From Sphingopyxis sp. (GTDB taxonomy: Bacteria; Pseudomonadota; Alphaproteobacteria; Sphingomonadales; Sphingomonadaceae): a DNA stretch of 18,754 nt. Positions within the stretch are counted from its first letter, which is position 1. Every line of letters begins with the position of its first letter. Below the pieces are notes generated by a model. That model had not been told where the DNA came from, searched no databases, and saw only the letters and a program-made list of their open reading frames with translations. Where the stretch lies: contig JACEST010000020.1 in the NCBI GenBank assembly GCA_013911715.1, forward strand, positions 1 through 18,754, given 5' to 3'. The translations under genes were made by a program, and so were the position numbers. Below, in pieces: positions 6,608-13,542 of this stretch.

Positions 6608-8329
6608 TCAAAGCCAGCTTGTCTGCTTCCCCGCTGCCGTGTCTTCGCGCCCGGCCTTTTTGAACCCCGCCTGCCGGTCGAGCATCGGCACCTTGGGCCG
6701 CAGCCCGGCAAAATATTCGGCCAGCGTGTAAATCTGCAATCGCGGATAGGTTTGGCCGGTTTGCGCGTCGGTATAAACCCCGGCGGAAGCGGCCTCTTTT
6801 TCCATCTCGCGCGTCGGCATGATGACGCACACGAAAATGCCGATGTCGGCCTTTTCGCGCTCCATCACGCCTTTGAGGTTGCGGACCATCGCCACCCCGA
6901 CCCGCTGCCCGGCCTTGACCGAGATGATTGCCGCCTCGGTCGTGCTCTTGACCGCACCCTGATCGGTCAGATTGGGCTTGGTGTAATAGATAAAGCCGTC
7001 GATGCCGCGATCCATCCCCTTGCGTCCACCCTGATAGGGTTGGCCGCCAATCGCCTGCGTGATCCAATATTGAAACTGGTGCGGTTCCTCGGCGGCCAGC
7101 TTTTCCGCCGATGCGCGGTCATTGGGCGTGCCGATGACTTCATATTGCAGCGCATCGCCATAACGGTCCTTCATCCGCCGTTCGATCAGGCCGATCGACA
7201 AATGGGTAACGTCGATGCCGATCCACTGCCGCCCCAGCTTCTGCGCCGCATCGACCGCCGTGCCGCAGCCGCAAAAGGGATCGAGCACAACATCGCCCTC
7301 GTTCGACGAAGCATTGATGATGCGTTCGAGCAAGGCGAGGGGCTTTTGGGTGGGGTAGCCGAGATTTTCTTTGCCTGCGGCTGGGACAATATCGTCCCAG
7401 CTATTTTGCAGCGGAACGCCCGGCATCTCGTCCAAGTAGCGCTTGTACTCGGGCATACCTGACGACGCGTAAGCTAACCGGTTTTGGCGCGCATATTCTT
7501 GCATGTTGGCCCGCGAGTAAGCCCAGAATCGGCCTTTGTAAGGTGGTATCTGCTTGTATTCCCAACCAGCAATGGGACTAAGGTATTCGTCAGTCAGGTC
7601 AGCCTCCCAATCGCCGCCTATTTGGCGCTTGATGGGCCACCCATAGGACACGTCGCCCCCCGGCTTTGCAGCTGTTAAATCGCCACGTCGATATTTTCGG
7701 CCATCGGGGTCAGCATGACGATATGCACTGTCGATGTAGCTTTGATCGTAGTTCGTGTAGAGCCAGTTCCAAGTCCAGTTCTTGCCTTTTGTGTAAAAGA
7801 AAATGATGTCGCGGACGTTGCCGTATTGATTCCGACCTTGCTTACCATCGTTGTGCGCAGATGATCGCTTCCAGCTTATTTCTGAACGAAAACCGGCCCC
7901 AAAAACCCCATCCAGCAACAGCTTCAGATAATGGCTCGCGGTCGGGTCGCAGTGGAGGTACAGGCTGCCGGTGGGCTTCAGCACGCGGTGCAACTCGATC
8001 AGGCGCACCGCCATCATGGCCAGATAGGCCATCATGTCATTTTCTTTGAGGAACCCGCGCATCGCGCGCAGCAGTTCGGCGACATCGGTGTTGCCCGATG
8101 TCATCACATCGTGGAACGCGCCCTCGGCCTTGTCATTCCAGTGCCAGGTATCCTCGAACGCCTCGATCTGGCTGTCCGCGCCGACGCCCGCCGGGGATTT
8201 GAACAGGATATTGTAATTGGCATTCGAATTGAACGGCGGGTCAAGGTAGATGAGGTCAATGCTCTCATCGCGAATATGTTCGCGCAGCACATCCAGATTG
8301 TCGCCATAGTATAGCTGGTTGGTCATCAT
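6608..8329 (-). CDS. Site-specific DNA methyltransferase (beta class) fused to an Mrr-like nuclease domain
   Basis: A 573-residue two-part protein. The N-terminal part is an amino-group DNA methyltransferase with catalytic DPPF at residues 30-33 and the SAM-binding DPFCGCGTA at 350-358. Catalytic motif before SAM motif is the beta-class order, fitting N6-adenine or N4-cytosine methylation. Residues about 137-297 between them are probably the target-recognition region. The C-terminal part has GMDRGIDGF (Asp444) and AIISVKAG (Lys472), resembling the Asp...Glu/Gln-x-Lys core of Mrr-type nucleases, with Ser470 where Glu or Gln is usual. No separate restriction or specificity gene is adjacent. The ATG at 8329 overlaps the upstream gene's stop (TGATGA; a second ATG is at 8326), so the two are translated together. 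Methylation is well supported; active cleavage is uncertain. Confidence 0.88.
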   Translation of the reverse strand: MMTNQLYYGDNLDVLREHIRDESIDLIYLDPPFNSNANYNILFKSPAGVGADSQIEAFEDTWHWNDKAEGAFHDVMTSGNTDVAELLRAMRGFLKENDMMAYLAMMAVRLIELHRVLKPTGSLYLHCDPTASHYLKLLLDGVFGAGFRSEISWKRSSAHNDGKQGRNQYGNVRDIIFFYTKGKNWTWNWLYTNYDQSYIDSAYRHADPDGRKYRRGDLTAAKPGGDVSYGWPIKRQIGGDWEADLTDEYLSPIAGWEYKQIPPYKGRFWAYSRANMQEYARQNRLAYASSGMPEYKRYLDEMPGVPLQNSWDDIVPAAGKENLGYPTQKPLALLERIINASSNEGDVVLDPFCGCGTAVDAAQKLGRQWIGIDVTHLSIGLIERRMKDRYGDALQYEVIGTPNDRASAEKLAAEEPHQFQYWITQAIGGQPYQGGRKGMDRGIDGFIYYTKPNLTDQGAVKSTTEAAIISVKAGQRVGVAMVRNLKGVMEREKADIGIFVCVIMPTREMEKEAASAGVYTDAQTGQTYPRLQIYTLAEYFAGLRPKVPMLDRQAGFKKAGREDTAAGKQTSWL

Positions 8330-8691
8330 TGCTCGTCCACAAACACGCACCCGCTCGCGCCCTCGAACCGCGCGGAGCGGCTTGCCATCATCGGCACCGA
8401 CCCCGTAACCGTCTTGGTCGCCACATCATCACCGACCGAGATAATCTCCATCCCCGGTTCAAAATCGCGGATGCAGCTGTCCATGTCGCGCCCCTGGACA
8501 TAGCGGCATGAACAGCCGATGCGCGCGGCATAGGCTGATCCGGCTTCGGCCTGCGCCTTCAAGGTCGGGTAATACCAGGCCGCCAGCGCCGCGATTGCCG
8601 CCAGCAGCAGCCAGGGCCAGATGCGGCGACGTTTGGCCGCGACGGGCGGGATTGTGTCCGGGGCGGGGGCGCTGCTATTCATGGCGCCCAT
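8326..8691 (-). CDS. Small Cys-containing single-pass membrane or exported protein, function unknown
   Basis: A 121-residue protein. A Pro/Ala-rich start is followed by KRRR (20-23) and one hydrophobic helix at about 24-40, which is either a membrane anchor or an uncleaved signal. The remainder should lie outside the cytoplasm and carries CSCRY (Cys60, Cys62), DSC (Cys73), DFEPGM and a final Cys115, so disulfides or metal binding are possible. I recall similar unnamed proteins in sphingomonads next to a divergent beta-lactamase-like gene, but cannot confirm this. The ATG at 8691 (or 8682) overlaps or abuts the start of the opposite serine hydrolase gene. The stop overlaps the methyltransferase start, so the two reverse genes form a unit. 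I do not assign a function. Confidence 0.72.
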   Translation of the reverse strand: MGAMNSSAPAPDTIPPVAAKRRRIWPWLLLAAIAALAAWYYPTLKAQAEAGSAYAARIGCSCRYVQGRDMDSCIRDFEPGMEIISVGDDVATKTVTGSVPMMASRSARFEGASGCVFVDEQ

Positions 8692-9796
8692 GAACCGCAA
8701 AATCATCGCAGTGGCAAGCGCCGCCATGCTGCTGGGCGTCGGCACTATGGCTTTGCGCCCGCAAGCCGAAGCCACGCCCGCGCTGCCCGCAGGCTCCAGC
8801 TGGCCCGCCGCCGCGCCGGTCAAATCCCCCATCGACGCGCTCTTCACCGACGCCGAGGCGATGGGCGAAACCCGCGCGCTGCTCATCCTGCGCGATGGCA
8901 AGGTGATTTACGAACGCTATGGGGCGGGCTTTAATCAGGACAGCAAGCTGATCAGCTGGTCGATGGCGAAGAGCATCACCGGCGTCCTCATCGGCTTTCT
9001 TGTCGCCGATGGCCGCCTCGCGCTCGATGCCCCCGCGCCGGTCGCGACGTGGCAGCGCAGCGGCGATCCGCGTGGGAGCATTACGCTGCGCCATCTGCTC
9101 AACATGTCGGCGGGGCTGGAGCATGTCGAAACCGGCGACCCGGCGTGGGAGGCCGATACGGTGACGATGCTGTTCGGCGATGGCGCCGCCGACAAGGCTG
9201 GTTTTGCCGAGGCCAAGCCCGCCGTCGCCAAAGCGGGCGAGCAGTTCAACTATAGTTCGGCGACCAGCGTTATCCTCGCCGACATCCTCGCCAACACGCT
9301 CGCACCCGGCGCGTCGCCTGCGGGAAGGCGCGATGCCGTGCTCGGCTTCATCCGCGGGCGGCTGACCGAACCCCTTGGCATGACCAGCCTCACCCCCGAA
9401 TTTGATGCCGCAGGGACGATGGTGGGCGGATCGATCATGCACGCCACGGCGCGCGATTATGCCAAATTCGGTGAGTTGCTGCGGCGGCGCGGGGTTGCGG
9501 GGGACCAGCGGCTACTTCCGGAAAGCTGGATCGACTTCATGCTGACCCCCAGCCCGGCCTATCCGGGCTATGGCGGCCATATCTGGCTCAATCGCCCGCG
9601 TGCCGAGGGGGAGACAACGCGGTTGCTGCGCGGCGAGGGGCCCAATGATCTGTTCGCCTGCACGGGGCATCAGGGGCAATATATCCTCGTGTCGCCATCC
9701 CAGCAGCTGACCATCGTCAGGCTGGGCATTTCGCGCGACGGCGATCAGTTGCCCAATGTGCGGGAGAAAATGCGGGCGATTGTGGCGGGGCTTTAA
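8681..9796 (+). CDS. Serine hydrolase, beta-lactamase/class C (transpeptidase-like) family
   Basis: A 371-residue exported or membrane-anchored serine hydrolase. After MNRK comes a hydrophobic stretch ending near LRPQAEA, an N-terminal signal or anchor. The catalytic SMAK (S-x-x-K) is at residues 94-97, the second motif YSS has Tyr191, and GHQGQ around His330 stands where KTG or HxG occurs in the family. This pattern fits class C-like esterases and 6-aminohexanoate-oligomer-hydrolase relatives (NylB type) as well as penicillin-binding-protein-like enzymes, so the substrate cannot be told. Start ATG is 8681 or 8690; both lie in the ATGGCGCCCAT shared with the divergent gene. A strong hairpin at 9803-9886 follows the stop and faces pdxH. 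Confidence 0.88.
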   Translation: MAPMNRKIIAVASAAMLLGVGTMALRPQAEATPALPAGSSWPAAAPVKSPIDALFTDAEAMGETRALLILRDGKVIYERYGAGFNQDSKLISWSMAKSITGVLIGFLVADGRLALDAPAPVATWQRSGDPRGSITLRHLLNMSAGLEHVETGDPAWEADTVTMLFGDGAADKAGFAEAKPAVAKAGEQFNYSSATSVILADILANTLAPGASPAGRRDAVLGFIRGRLTEPLGMTSLTPEFDAAGTMVGGSIMHATARDYAKFGELLRRRGVAGDQRLLPESWIDFMLTPSPAYPGYGGHIWLNRPRAEGETTRLLRGEGPNDLFACTGHQGQYILVSPSQQLTIVRLGISRDGDQLPNVREKMRAIVAGL

Positions 9797-9802
9797 TCTG
9801 AT

Positions 9803-9886
9803 CCCGTTCGTGTCGAGCGAAGTCGAGACACCCATCGGGATGTTGCAAAGCCGAGGGGCCTCTCGACTTCGCTCGAGGCGAACGGG
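9803..9886. repeat. Large inverted repeat (REP-like), likely bidirectional terminator
   Basis: Arms 9803-9833 and 9856-9886 are 31 nt each and complementary except at 4 positions, with a 22-nt loop. The core is TCGAGCGAAGTCGAGA, flanked by CCCGTTCG. It sits between the convergent serine hydrolase and pdxH genes and can fold as a hairpin on either strand. A related copy is at 10518-10596. Repeats with this core are, to my knowledge, scattered through sphingomonad genomes. Confidence 0.85.
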
Positions 9887-9894
9887 AGAGGGAA

Positions 9895-10473
9895 TTAAGG
9901 AAACAACAACCCCTCGTCCCATCGGTCCCCATCCCGCACAAACACCCGCCGCTCGTGCAGGCGAAAGGCCTGATCCTGCCAATACTCGAACCGGTCGGGC
10001 ACCAGCCGAAACCCCGACCAATGCGGCGGGCGCGGCACGGTGCCGACGGCATAGCGCGCGCCATATTCAGCGACGCGCTTCAAGAAATGGGCACGACTTT
10101 TCAGCGGACGCGACTGGTCCGACGCCCAGGCGCCGATGCGCGAATCGCGCGGACGGCTGGCGAAATAGGCATCGGCCTCGGCATCGCTGACCGGCTCCAC
10201 CGCGCCCTCGATGCGGATCTGACGCCGCAGGCTCTTCCAATGGAACAGCAGCGCGGCGTGGGGGTGCGCCGCGAGCGCCAGCCCCTTGCGGCTTTCCAAA
10301 TTGGTGTAGAAGACAAAGCCTGCCTCATCATGCCCTTTGAGCAGCACCATGCGCACCGATGGGCGCCCGTCGGCATCGACGCTCGCCAGCGCCATGGCAT
10401 TGGGGTCATTCGGCTCGCTGGCTTGCGCTTCGGCAAACCAAGCGTCGAACAGGGTGAAGGGGGTGTCGGTCAT
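9895..10473 (-). CDS. pdxH: Pyridoxine/pyridoxamine 5'-phosphate oxidase
   Basis: FMN-dependent cytoplasmic oxidase that converts pyridoxine- or pyridoxamine-phosphate to pyridoxal 5'-phosphate, the last step of the de novo and salvage routes. The 192 residues contain the family's blocks in order: RMVLLKG (41-47), FYTNLESRKG, HWKSLRRQIRIEG, ASDQSRPL, PPHWSGFRLVPDRFEYWQ, and RLHERR near the end. These blocks bind the FMN phosphate and the PLP product. The protein ends in LLFP rather than the RLxP common in other groups, a mild variation. It is transcribed alone, convergent with the serine hydrolase and divergent from the DnaJ-like gene, and is bracketed by two copies of one repeat family. Confidence 0.95.
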   Translation of the reverse strand: MTDTPFTLFDAWFAEAQASEPNDPNAMALASVDADGRPSVRMVLLKGHDEAGFVFYTNLESRKGLALAAHPHAALLFHWKSLRRQIRIEGAVEPVSDAEADAYFASRPRDSRIGAWASDQSRPLKSRAHFLKRVAEYGARYAVGTVPRPPHWSGFRLVPDRFEYWQDQAFRLHERRVFVRDGDRWDEGLLFP

Positions 10474-10517
10474 ATGGCGCTCATTACGCGCTCTTTATAT
10501 TCCAAATCAAAGAATAA

Positions 10518-10596
10518 CGTTCGTGTCGAGCGAGGTCGAGAGGCCCATCGGTTGACCCCGTCCTTCGCGGTGTCTCGACTGCGCTCGACACGAACG
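10518..10596. repeat. Second copy of the TCGAGCG-type inverted repeat
   Basis: Arms 10518-10541 and 10573-10596 (24 nt each) pair except at about 3 central positions, separated by 31 nt. The arms share CGTTCGTGTCGAGCG with the 9803-9886 copy; the first 24 nt of the left arms of the two copies differ at a single base. This copy lies in the divergent space between pdxH and the DnaJ-like gene, so it must coexist with both promoters. Confidence 0.82.
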
Positions 10597-10640
10597 GATA
10601 AAGCGGGTGGAATCCAGTGCTTGTCGGCGGCGGCCTTGCT

Positions 10641-10652
10641 CCCTAGCTAGGG
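10641..10652. promoter_or_regulatory. Perfect 12-bp palindrome overlapping the ribosome-binding site of the DnaJ-like gene
   Basis: CCCTAGCTAGGG is a perfect dyad ending 4 bases before the ATG at 10657. Its AGGG is the only plausible Shine-Dalgarno element for that gene. TGCT before it and AGCA after it extend the symmetry with one unpaired base. It could be a protein-binding dyad or a structure that hides the ribosome-binding site. Function is inferred from position only. Confidence 0.4.
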
Positions 10653-10656
10653 CAGC

Positions 10657-11526
10657 ATGGCGAAAGACCCTTATTCCACGCTCGGCGTCGCCCGGGGCGC
10701 AAGCGAGGCCGAGATCAAGGCGGCCTATCGCAAACTGGCGAAGCAGCTGCACCCCGATGCCAATAAGGACAATCCCAAGGCGTCTGAACGCTTTTCGGAG
10801 GTGACGGGCGCCTATGACCTGCTGAGCGACAAGACCAAGCGCGCGCAGTTCGACCGCGGTGAGATTGACGGCGATGGCAATCCGGCCATGCCCTTTGGCT
10901 ATGGCGGCGGCGGCGGCGGTGCCGCTTTTTCGGACCTGTTTGCTGACCTGTTCGGCGGGCGCGGCGGCGGTGGTCCGTTTGGCGGCGGTCAGCGCAGCGC
11001 GCCGCCCAAGGGCGGAAACATTGCCTATCGCCTGGCGGTCCAGTTCATCGATGCCGCGACGCTGGCACCGCAGCGCATCACCCTGTCGGGCGGCGCGACG
11101 ATCGATTTGAAACTCCCTGCGGGGGTCGAGAGCGGCACGCAGATGCGGCTTGGCGGCAAGGGACAGGCGGGGCCGGGCGGTGCGGGCGATGCCATTGTCA
11201 CCATCGACGTCAAACCGCACCCCTTTTTCACCCGCGATGGCGATCATATCCGGCTCGACCTGCCCATTTCGCTCAAGGAAGCGGTGCTCGGCGCGAAGGT
11301 GAAGGTGCCGACGGTCGATGGCCCGGTGATGCTGTCGGTGCCGCCGGGCACCAGCTCCGGCAAGGTGATGCGCCTCAAGGGTAAGGGCTGGAGCAGCAAG
11401 AGCGGCGGGCGCGGTGACCAGCTCATTAAATTGCTCGTCGATCTGCCCGCCGACGATGCGGCATTGCGCAGCTTTGCCGAAGGCTGGACGAATGGCCTCA
11501 ATCCGCGTGCGGCGCTGGGTGTCTGA
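10657..11526 (+). CDS. DnaJ/CbpA-type co-chaperone (J domain, Gly-rich linker, DnaJ C-terminal domain)
   Basis: An Hsp70 co-chaperone that delivers clients to DnaK and stimulates its ATPase. The J domain is residues 1 to about 66 with HPD at 32-34. A Gly/Phe-rich linker with long Gly runs follows, then two beta-sandwich client-binding domains (about 125-280), with the LPAGVESGTQMRLGGKG and VPPGTSSGKVMRLKGKG repeats. The four CxxCxGxG zinc repeats of true DnaJ are absent, so it is CbpA-like (class B), not the main DnaJ. The length of 289 residues fits. It is the first gene of a forward group; the downstream YihY gene overlaps its 3' end. I withhold a gene symbol because several J-proteins of this class coexist in such genomes. 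Confidence 0.9.
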   Translation: MAKDPYSTLGVARGASEAEIKAAYRKLAKQLHPDANKDNPKASERFSEVTGAYDLLSDKTKRAQFDRGEIDGDGNPAMPFGYGGGGGGAAFSDLFADLFGGRGGGGPFGGGQRSAPPKGGNIAYRLAVQFIDAATLAPQRITLSGGATIDLKLPAGVESGTQMRLGGKGQAGPGGAGDAIVTIDVKPHPFFTRDGDHIRLDLPISLKEAVLGAKVKVPTVDGPVMLSVPPGTSSGKVMRLKGKGWSSKSGGRGDQLIKLLVDLPADDAALRSFAEGWTNGLNPRAALGV

Positions 11527-12460
11527 CACGCCGCCCCGGCGCGGCGGCTGGCGCGGATTGCTGGATGATATCCAGCGCTTCGACCATTGGCTGCTTGGCA
11601 TTTTGAGCCGCGCGCTCAGCGGCACGTACAGCGACGGCTTCATGCATGCGGGCAATCTGGCTTATCTTTCGCTGATCGCGCTGTTCCCCTTTTTCATTAC
11701 CGCCGCCGCCATCGCCGGGCTGGGGGGGCAGGGCGACGCCGCGCGCGAGGCGGTAGAGGCGGTGCTCGCGACCATGCCCGCCGGGGTCGCCGCCGTGGTG
11801 CGCCAACCGGTCGCCGATGTGCTCGCCGCGCGGACCGGCAATTTGCTCTGGATCGGCGCGCTGGTCGGCCTGTGGACCGTCGGCAGCCTCATCGAAACCG
11901 TGCGTGACATTTTGCGCCGCGCCTACCGCACCAGCTATGAGCGCAGCTTCTGGCAATATCGACTGGGCTCGATCGGCCTTATCATCGGTGCGGTGCTGCT
12001 GATGATGCTGTCCTTCGCCGCCGAGGTGGCATTCGTCGGCCTCGACGAATTTATCGACCGCGCCGCGCCGCGCATGGGTGCGCTGGTCGGCGATTTCGGC
12101 CTGTCGCGCTATATCCCGCTGCTCGGCCTGTTCCTCGCGATCTATCTGCTGTTCCTCTCGCTTACCCCGGCGCGGTACAAGGGGCGGCGCTATCCCAAAT
12201 GGCCGGGCGCGCTGGTCACGGCTTTATGGTGGGTGACGACGCTGTGGGCGCTGCCCTTGGCGCTGGCACAAATGTTCAGCTATGACCTCACCTATGGCAG
12301 CCTGGCGGGAGTGATGGTCACCTTGCTGTTTTTCTATGTCGTCGGGCTGGGATTGGTTATGGGGGCCGAAATCAACGCGGCGCTGGCGCACAGGGCAGAC
12401 GACGAGAGCGCAGATGGCGAGTGTGCCGACGTCGAGGGGTCAGAAGTGGAAGCATTATGA
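11492..12460 (+). CDS. YihY/virulence factor BrkB family inner-membrane protein
   Basis: An integral membrane protein of about 320 residues with some six hydrophobic helices. The conserved opening ALSGTYSDGFMHAGNLAYLS and the later FSYDLTYGSLAGVMVTLLFFY with GAEINAAL match the YihY/BrkB (formerly 'ribonuclease BN') family. The molecular role is unknown; the old RNase BN label was an error in the literature. Start choice: ATG 11492 has GAAGG 8 bases upstream but overlaps the DnaJ-like gene by 35 bases; GTG 11507 and GTG 11519 are alternatives. The C-terminal tail is acidic (DDESADGE). Its stop overlaps the fabI start (ATGA, 12457-12460), so it is translated together with fabI. Confidence 0.88.
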   Translation: MASIRVRRWVSDTPPRRGGWRGLLDDIQRFDHWLLGILSRALSGTYSDGFMHAGNLAYLSLIALFPFFITAAAIAGLGGQGDAAREAVEAVLATMPAGVAAVVRQPVADVLAARTGNLLWIGALVGLWTVGSLIETVRDILRRAYRTSYERSFWQYRLGSIGLIIGAVLLMMLSFAAEVAFVGLDEFIDRAAPRMGALVGDFGLSRYIPLLGLFLAIYLLFLSLTPARYKGRRYPKWPGALVTALWWVTTLWALPLALAQMFSYDLTYGSLAGVMVTLLFFYVVGLGLVMGAEINAALAHRADDESADGECADVEGSEVEAL

Positions 12461-13260
12461 GCGGATTGATGCAGGGCAAACGCGGGCTGATCATGGGGCT
12501 TGCCAACGACAAGTCGCTGGCGTGGGGCATCGCCAAAGCGCTGCGCGAACAGGGCGCGGAACTCGCGTTCAGCTATCAGGGCGAGGTGATGGAAAAGCGC
12601 GTGCGTCCGCTCGCCGAGCAACTCGGCTGCGATTTCCTGATCGATTGCGATGTGTCCGACATGGCCAATCTCGACGCCGCCTTTGCGACGCTCGCCGCGC
12701 GCTGGCCGACGATCGATTTCGTCGTCCACGCCATCGGTTACACCAATAAGGAGGCACTGCGCGGCAAATATGCCGACGTCACCCTCGAAGATTTCCTGCT
12801 GACGATGAACATCAGCGTGTACAGCTTCACCGCAGTCGCGCAGCGCGCCGCGCCGATGATGGTGGCGGGCGGCAGCATGCTGACACTCAGCTACTATGGC
12901 GCGGAAAAGGTCATCCCGCATTATAATGTGATGGGCGTGGCGAAAGCGGCGCTAGAGGCGAGCGTCAAATATCTCGCCAATGATTATGGCCCCGATGGCA
13001 TCCGCGTGAACGCCATTTCAGCCGGCCCCATCAAGACACTGGCGGCCAGCGGCATCGGCGATTTCCGCCTGATCCTCAAATGGAACGAACATAACGCCCC
13101 GCTGCGCCGCAACGTCACGATTGATGATGTCGGCGGGTCGGCGCTCTATCTGCTTAGCGACCTCGCCAGCGGCGTTACGGGCGAGACACACCATGTTGAC
13201 GCGGGCTATCACACTGTCGGTATGAAGCAGGAAGACGCGCCGGATATTGCGCTTGCTTGA
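12457..13260 (+). CDS. fabI: Enoyl-[acyl-carrier-protein] reductase (NADH), FabI
   Basis: Reduces trans-2-enoyl-ACP with NAD(P)H, the last step in each round of fatty-acid elongation; it is the triclosan target in many bacteria. It is a short-chain dehydrogenase-fold protein of 267 residues. GLANDKSLAWGIA forms the nucleotide-binding loop, with Tyr146, Tyr156 and Lys163 at the same numbers as the catalytic residues of E. coli FabI, in SYYGAEKVIPHYNVMGVAK. Later it has IRVNAISAGPIKTLA. The ATG overlaps the YihY stop. It ends in a region where base composition changes: an 18-bp near-palindrome and the AT-richer DUF4160/DUF2442 pair follow directly. Confidence 0.96.
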   Translation: MSGLMQGKRGLIMGLANDKSLAWGIAKALREQGAELAFSYQGEVMEKRVRPLAEQLGCDFLIDCDVSDMANLDAAFATLAARWPTIDFVVHAIGYTNKEALRGKYADVTLEDFLLTMNISVYSFTAVAQRAAPMMVAGGSMLTLSYYGAEKVIPHYNVMGVAKAALEASVKYLANDYGPDGIRVNAISAGPIKTLAASGIGDFRLILKWNEHNAPLRRNVTIDDVGGSALYLLSDLASGVTGETHHVDAGYHTVGMKQEDAPDIALA

Positions 13261-13262
13261 TA

Positions 13263-13280
13263 AACCCAACCGGATGGGTT
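13263..13280. promoter_or_regulatory. 18-bp near-perfect palindrome ahead of the DUF4160/DUF2442 pair
   Basis: AACCCAACCGGATGGGTT is symmetric at 16 of 18 positions and lies in the 27-base gap between the fabI stop and the DUF4160 start. No T-run follows, so it is a poor intrinsic terminator. Its place fits an operator for self-regulation of a toxin-antitoxin-like pair. It may also act as a weak hairpin after fabI. Confidence 0.4.
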
Positions 13281-13287
13281 ATGCGCC

Positions 13288-13542
13288 ATGGGCGTGATTC
13301 ATCGTGAGCAGGGCTTTCGGTTTGTGATCTTCACCGATGATCATGAACCTGCCCATGTACATGTCTTTGGCAGTGGTGAAATGCGCGTGCGGCTGATTGG
13401 ACCAGACGGTCTGCCCGAACTGATGACTAGCTGGGGCTTCAAAAAAAGCGATCAGCGCAAAGTGCTCAAAATTGTTTTGAGTCAACAAGCCGATTTTCTG
13501 AAAAGGTGGATAGAAATCCATGGCAAAGACAGACAAAGCTGA
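13288..13542 (+). CDS. DUF4160 domain-containing protein
   Basis: An 84-residue protein. GVIHREQGFRFVIFTDDHEP followed by AHVHVFG is the DUF4160 signature (start, His-x-His core), and a C-terminal helical part contains LSQQADFLKRWIEIHG. The family has no established biochemical function. Its genes are usually found beside DUF2442 genes, as here, which suggests a toxin-antitoxin-like or stress module (inference). The ATG at 13288 is preceded by the 18-bp palindrome; no strong ribosome-binding site is visible. The 3' end overlaps the DUF2442 gene by 23 bases. By hand count 13321-13560 is about 47% GC, with 13441-13500 near 38%, well below the flanking core genes and consistent with horizontal acquisition. 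Confidence 0.85.
   Translation: MGVIHREQGFRFVIFTDDHEPAHVHVFGSGEMRVRLIGPDGLPELMTSWGFKKSDQRKVLKIVLSQQADFLKRWIEIHGKDRQS

Noticed and set aside
6515..7462. 315-codon forward frame opposite the methyltransferase
   Set aside because: The reverse strand carries clear methyltransferase motifs (DPPF, DPFCGCG); the forward frame shows none and ends inside the gene.
10657..11526. Main chaperone DnaJ
   Set aside because: The zinc-binding CxxCxGxG repeats are absent and the protein is about 90 residues shorter than DnaJ.
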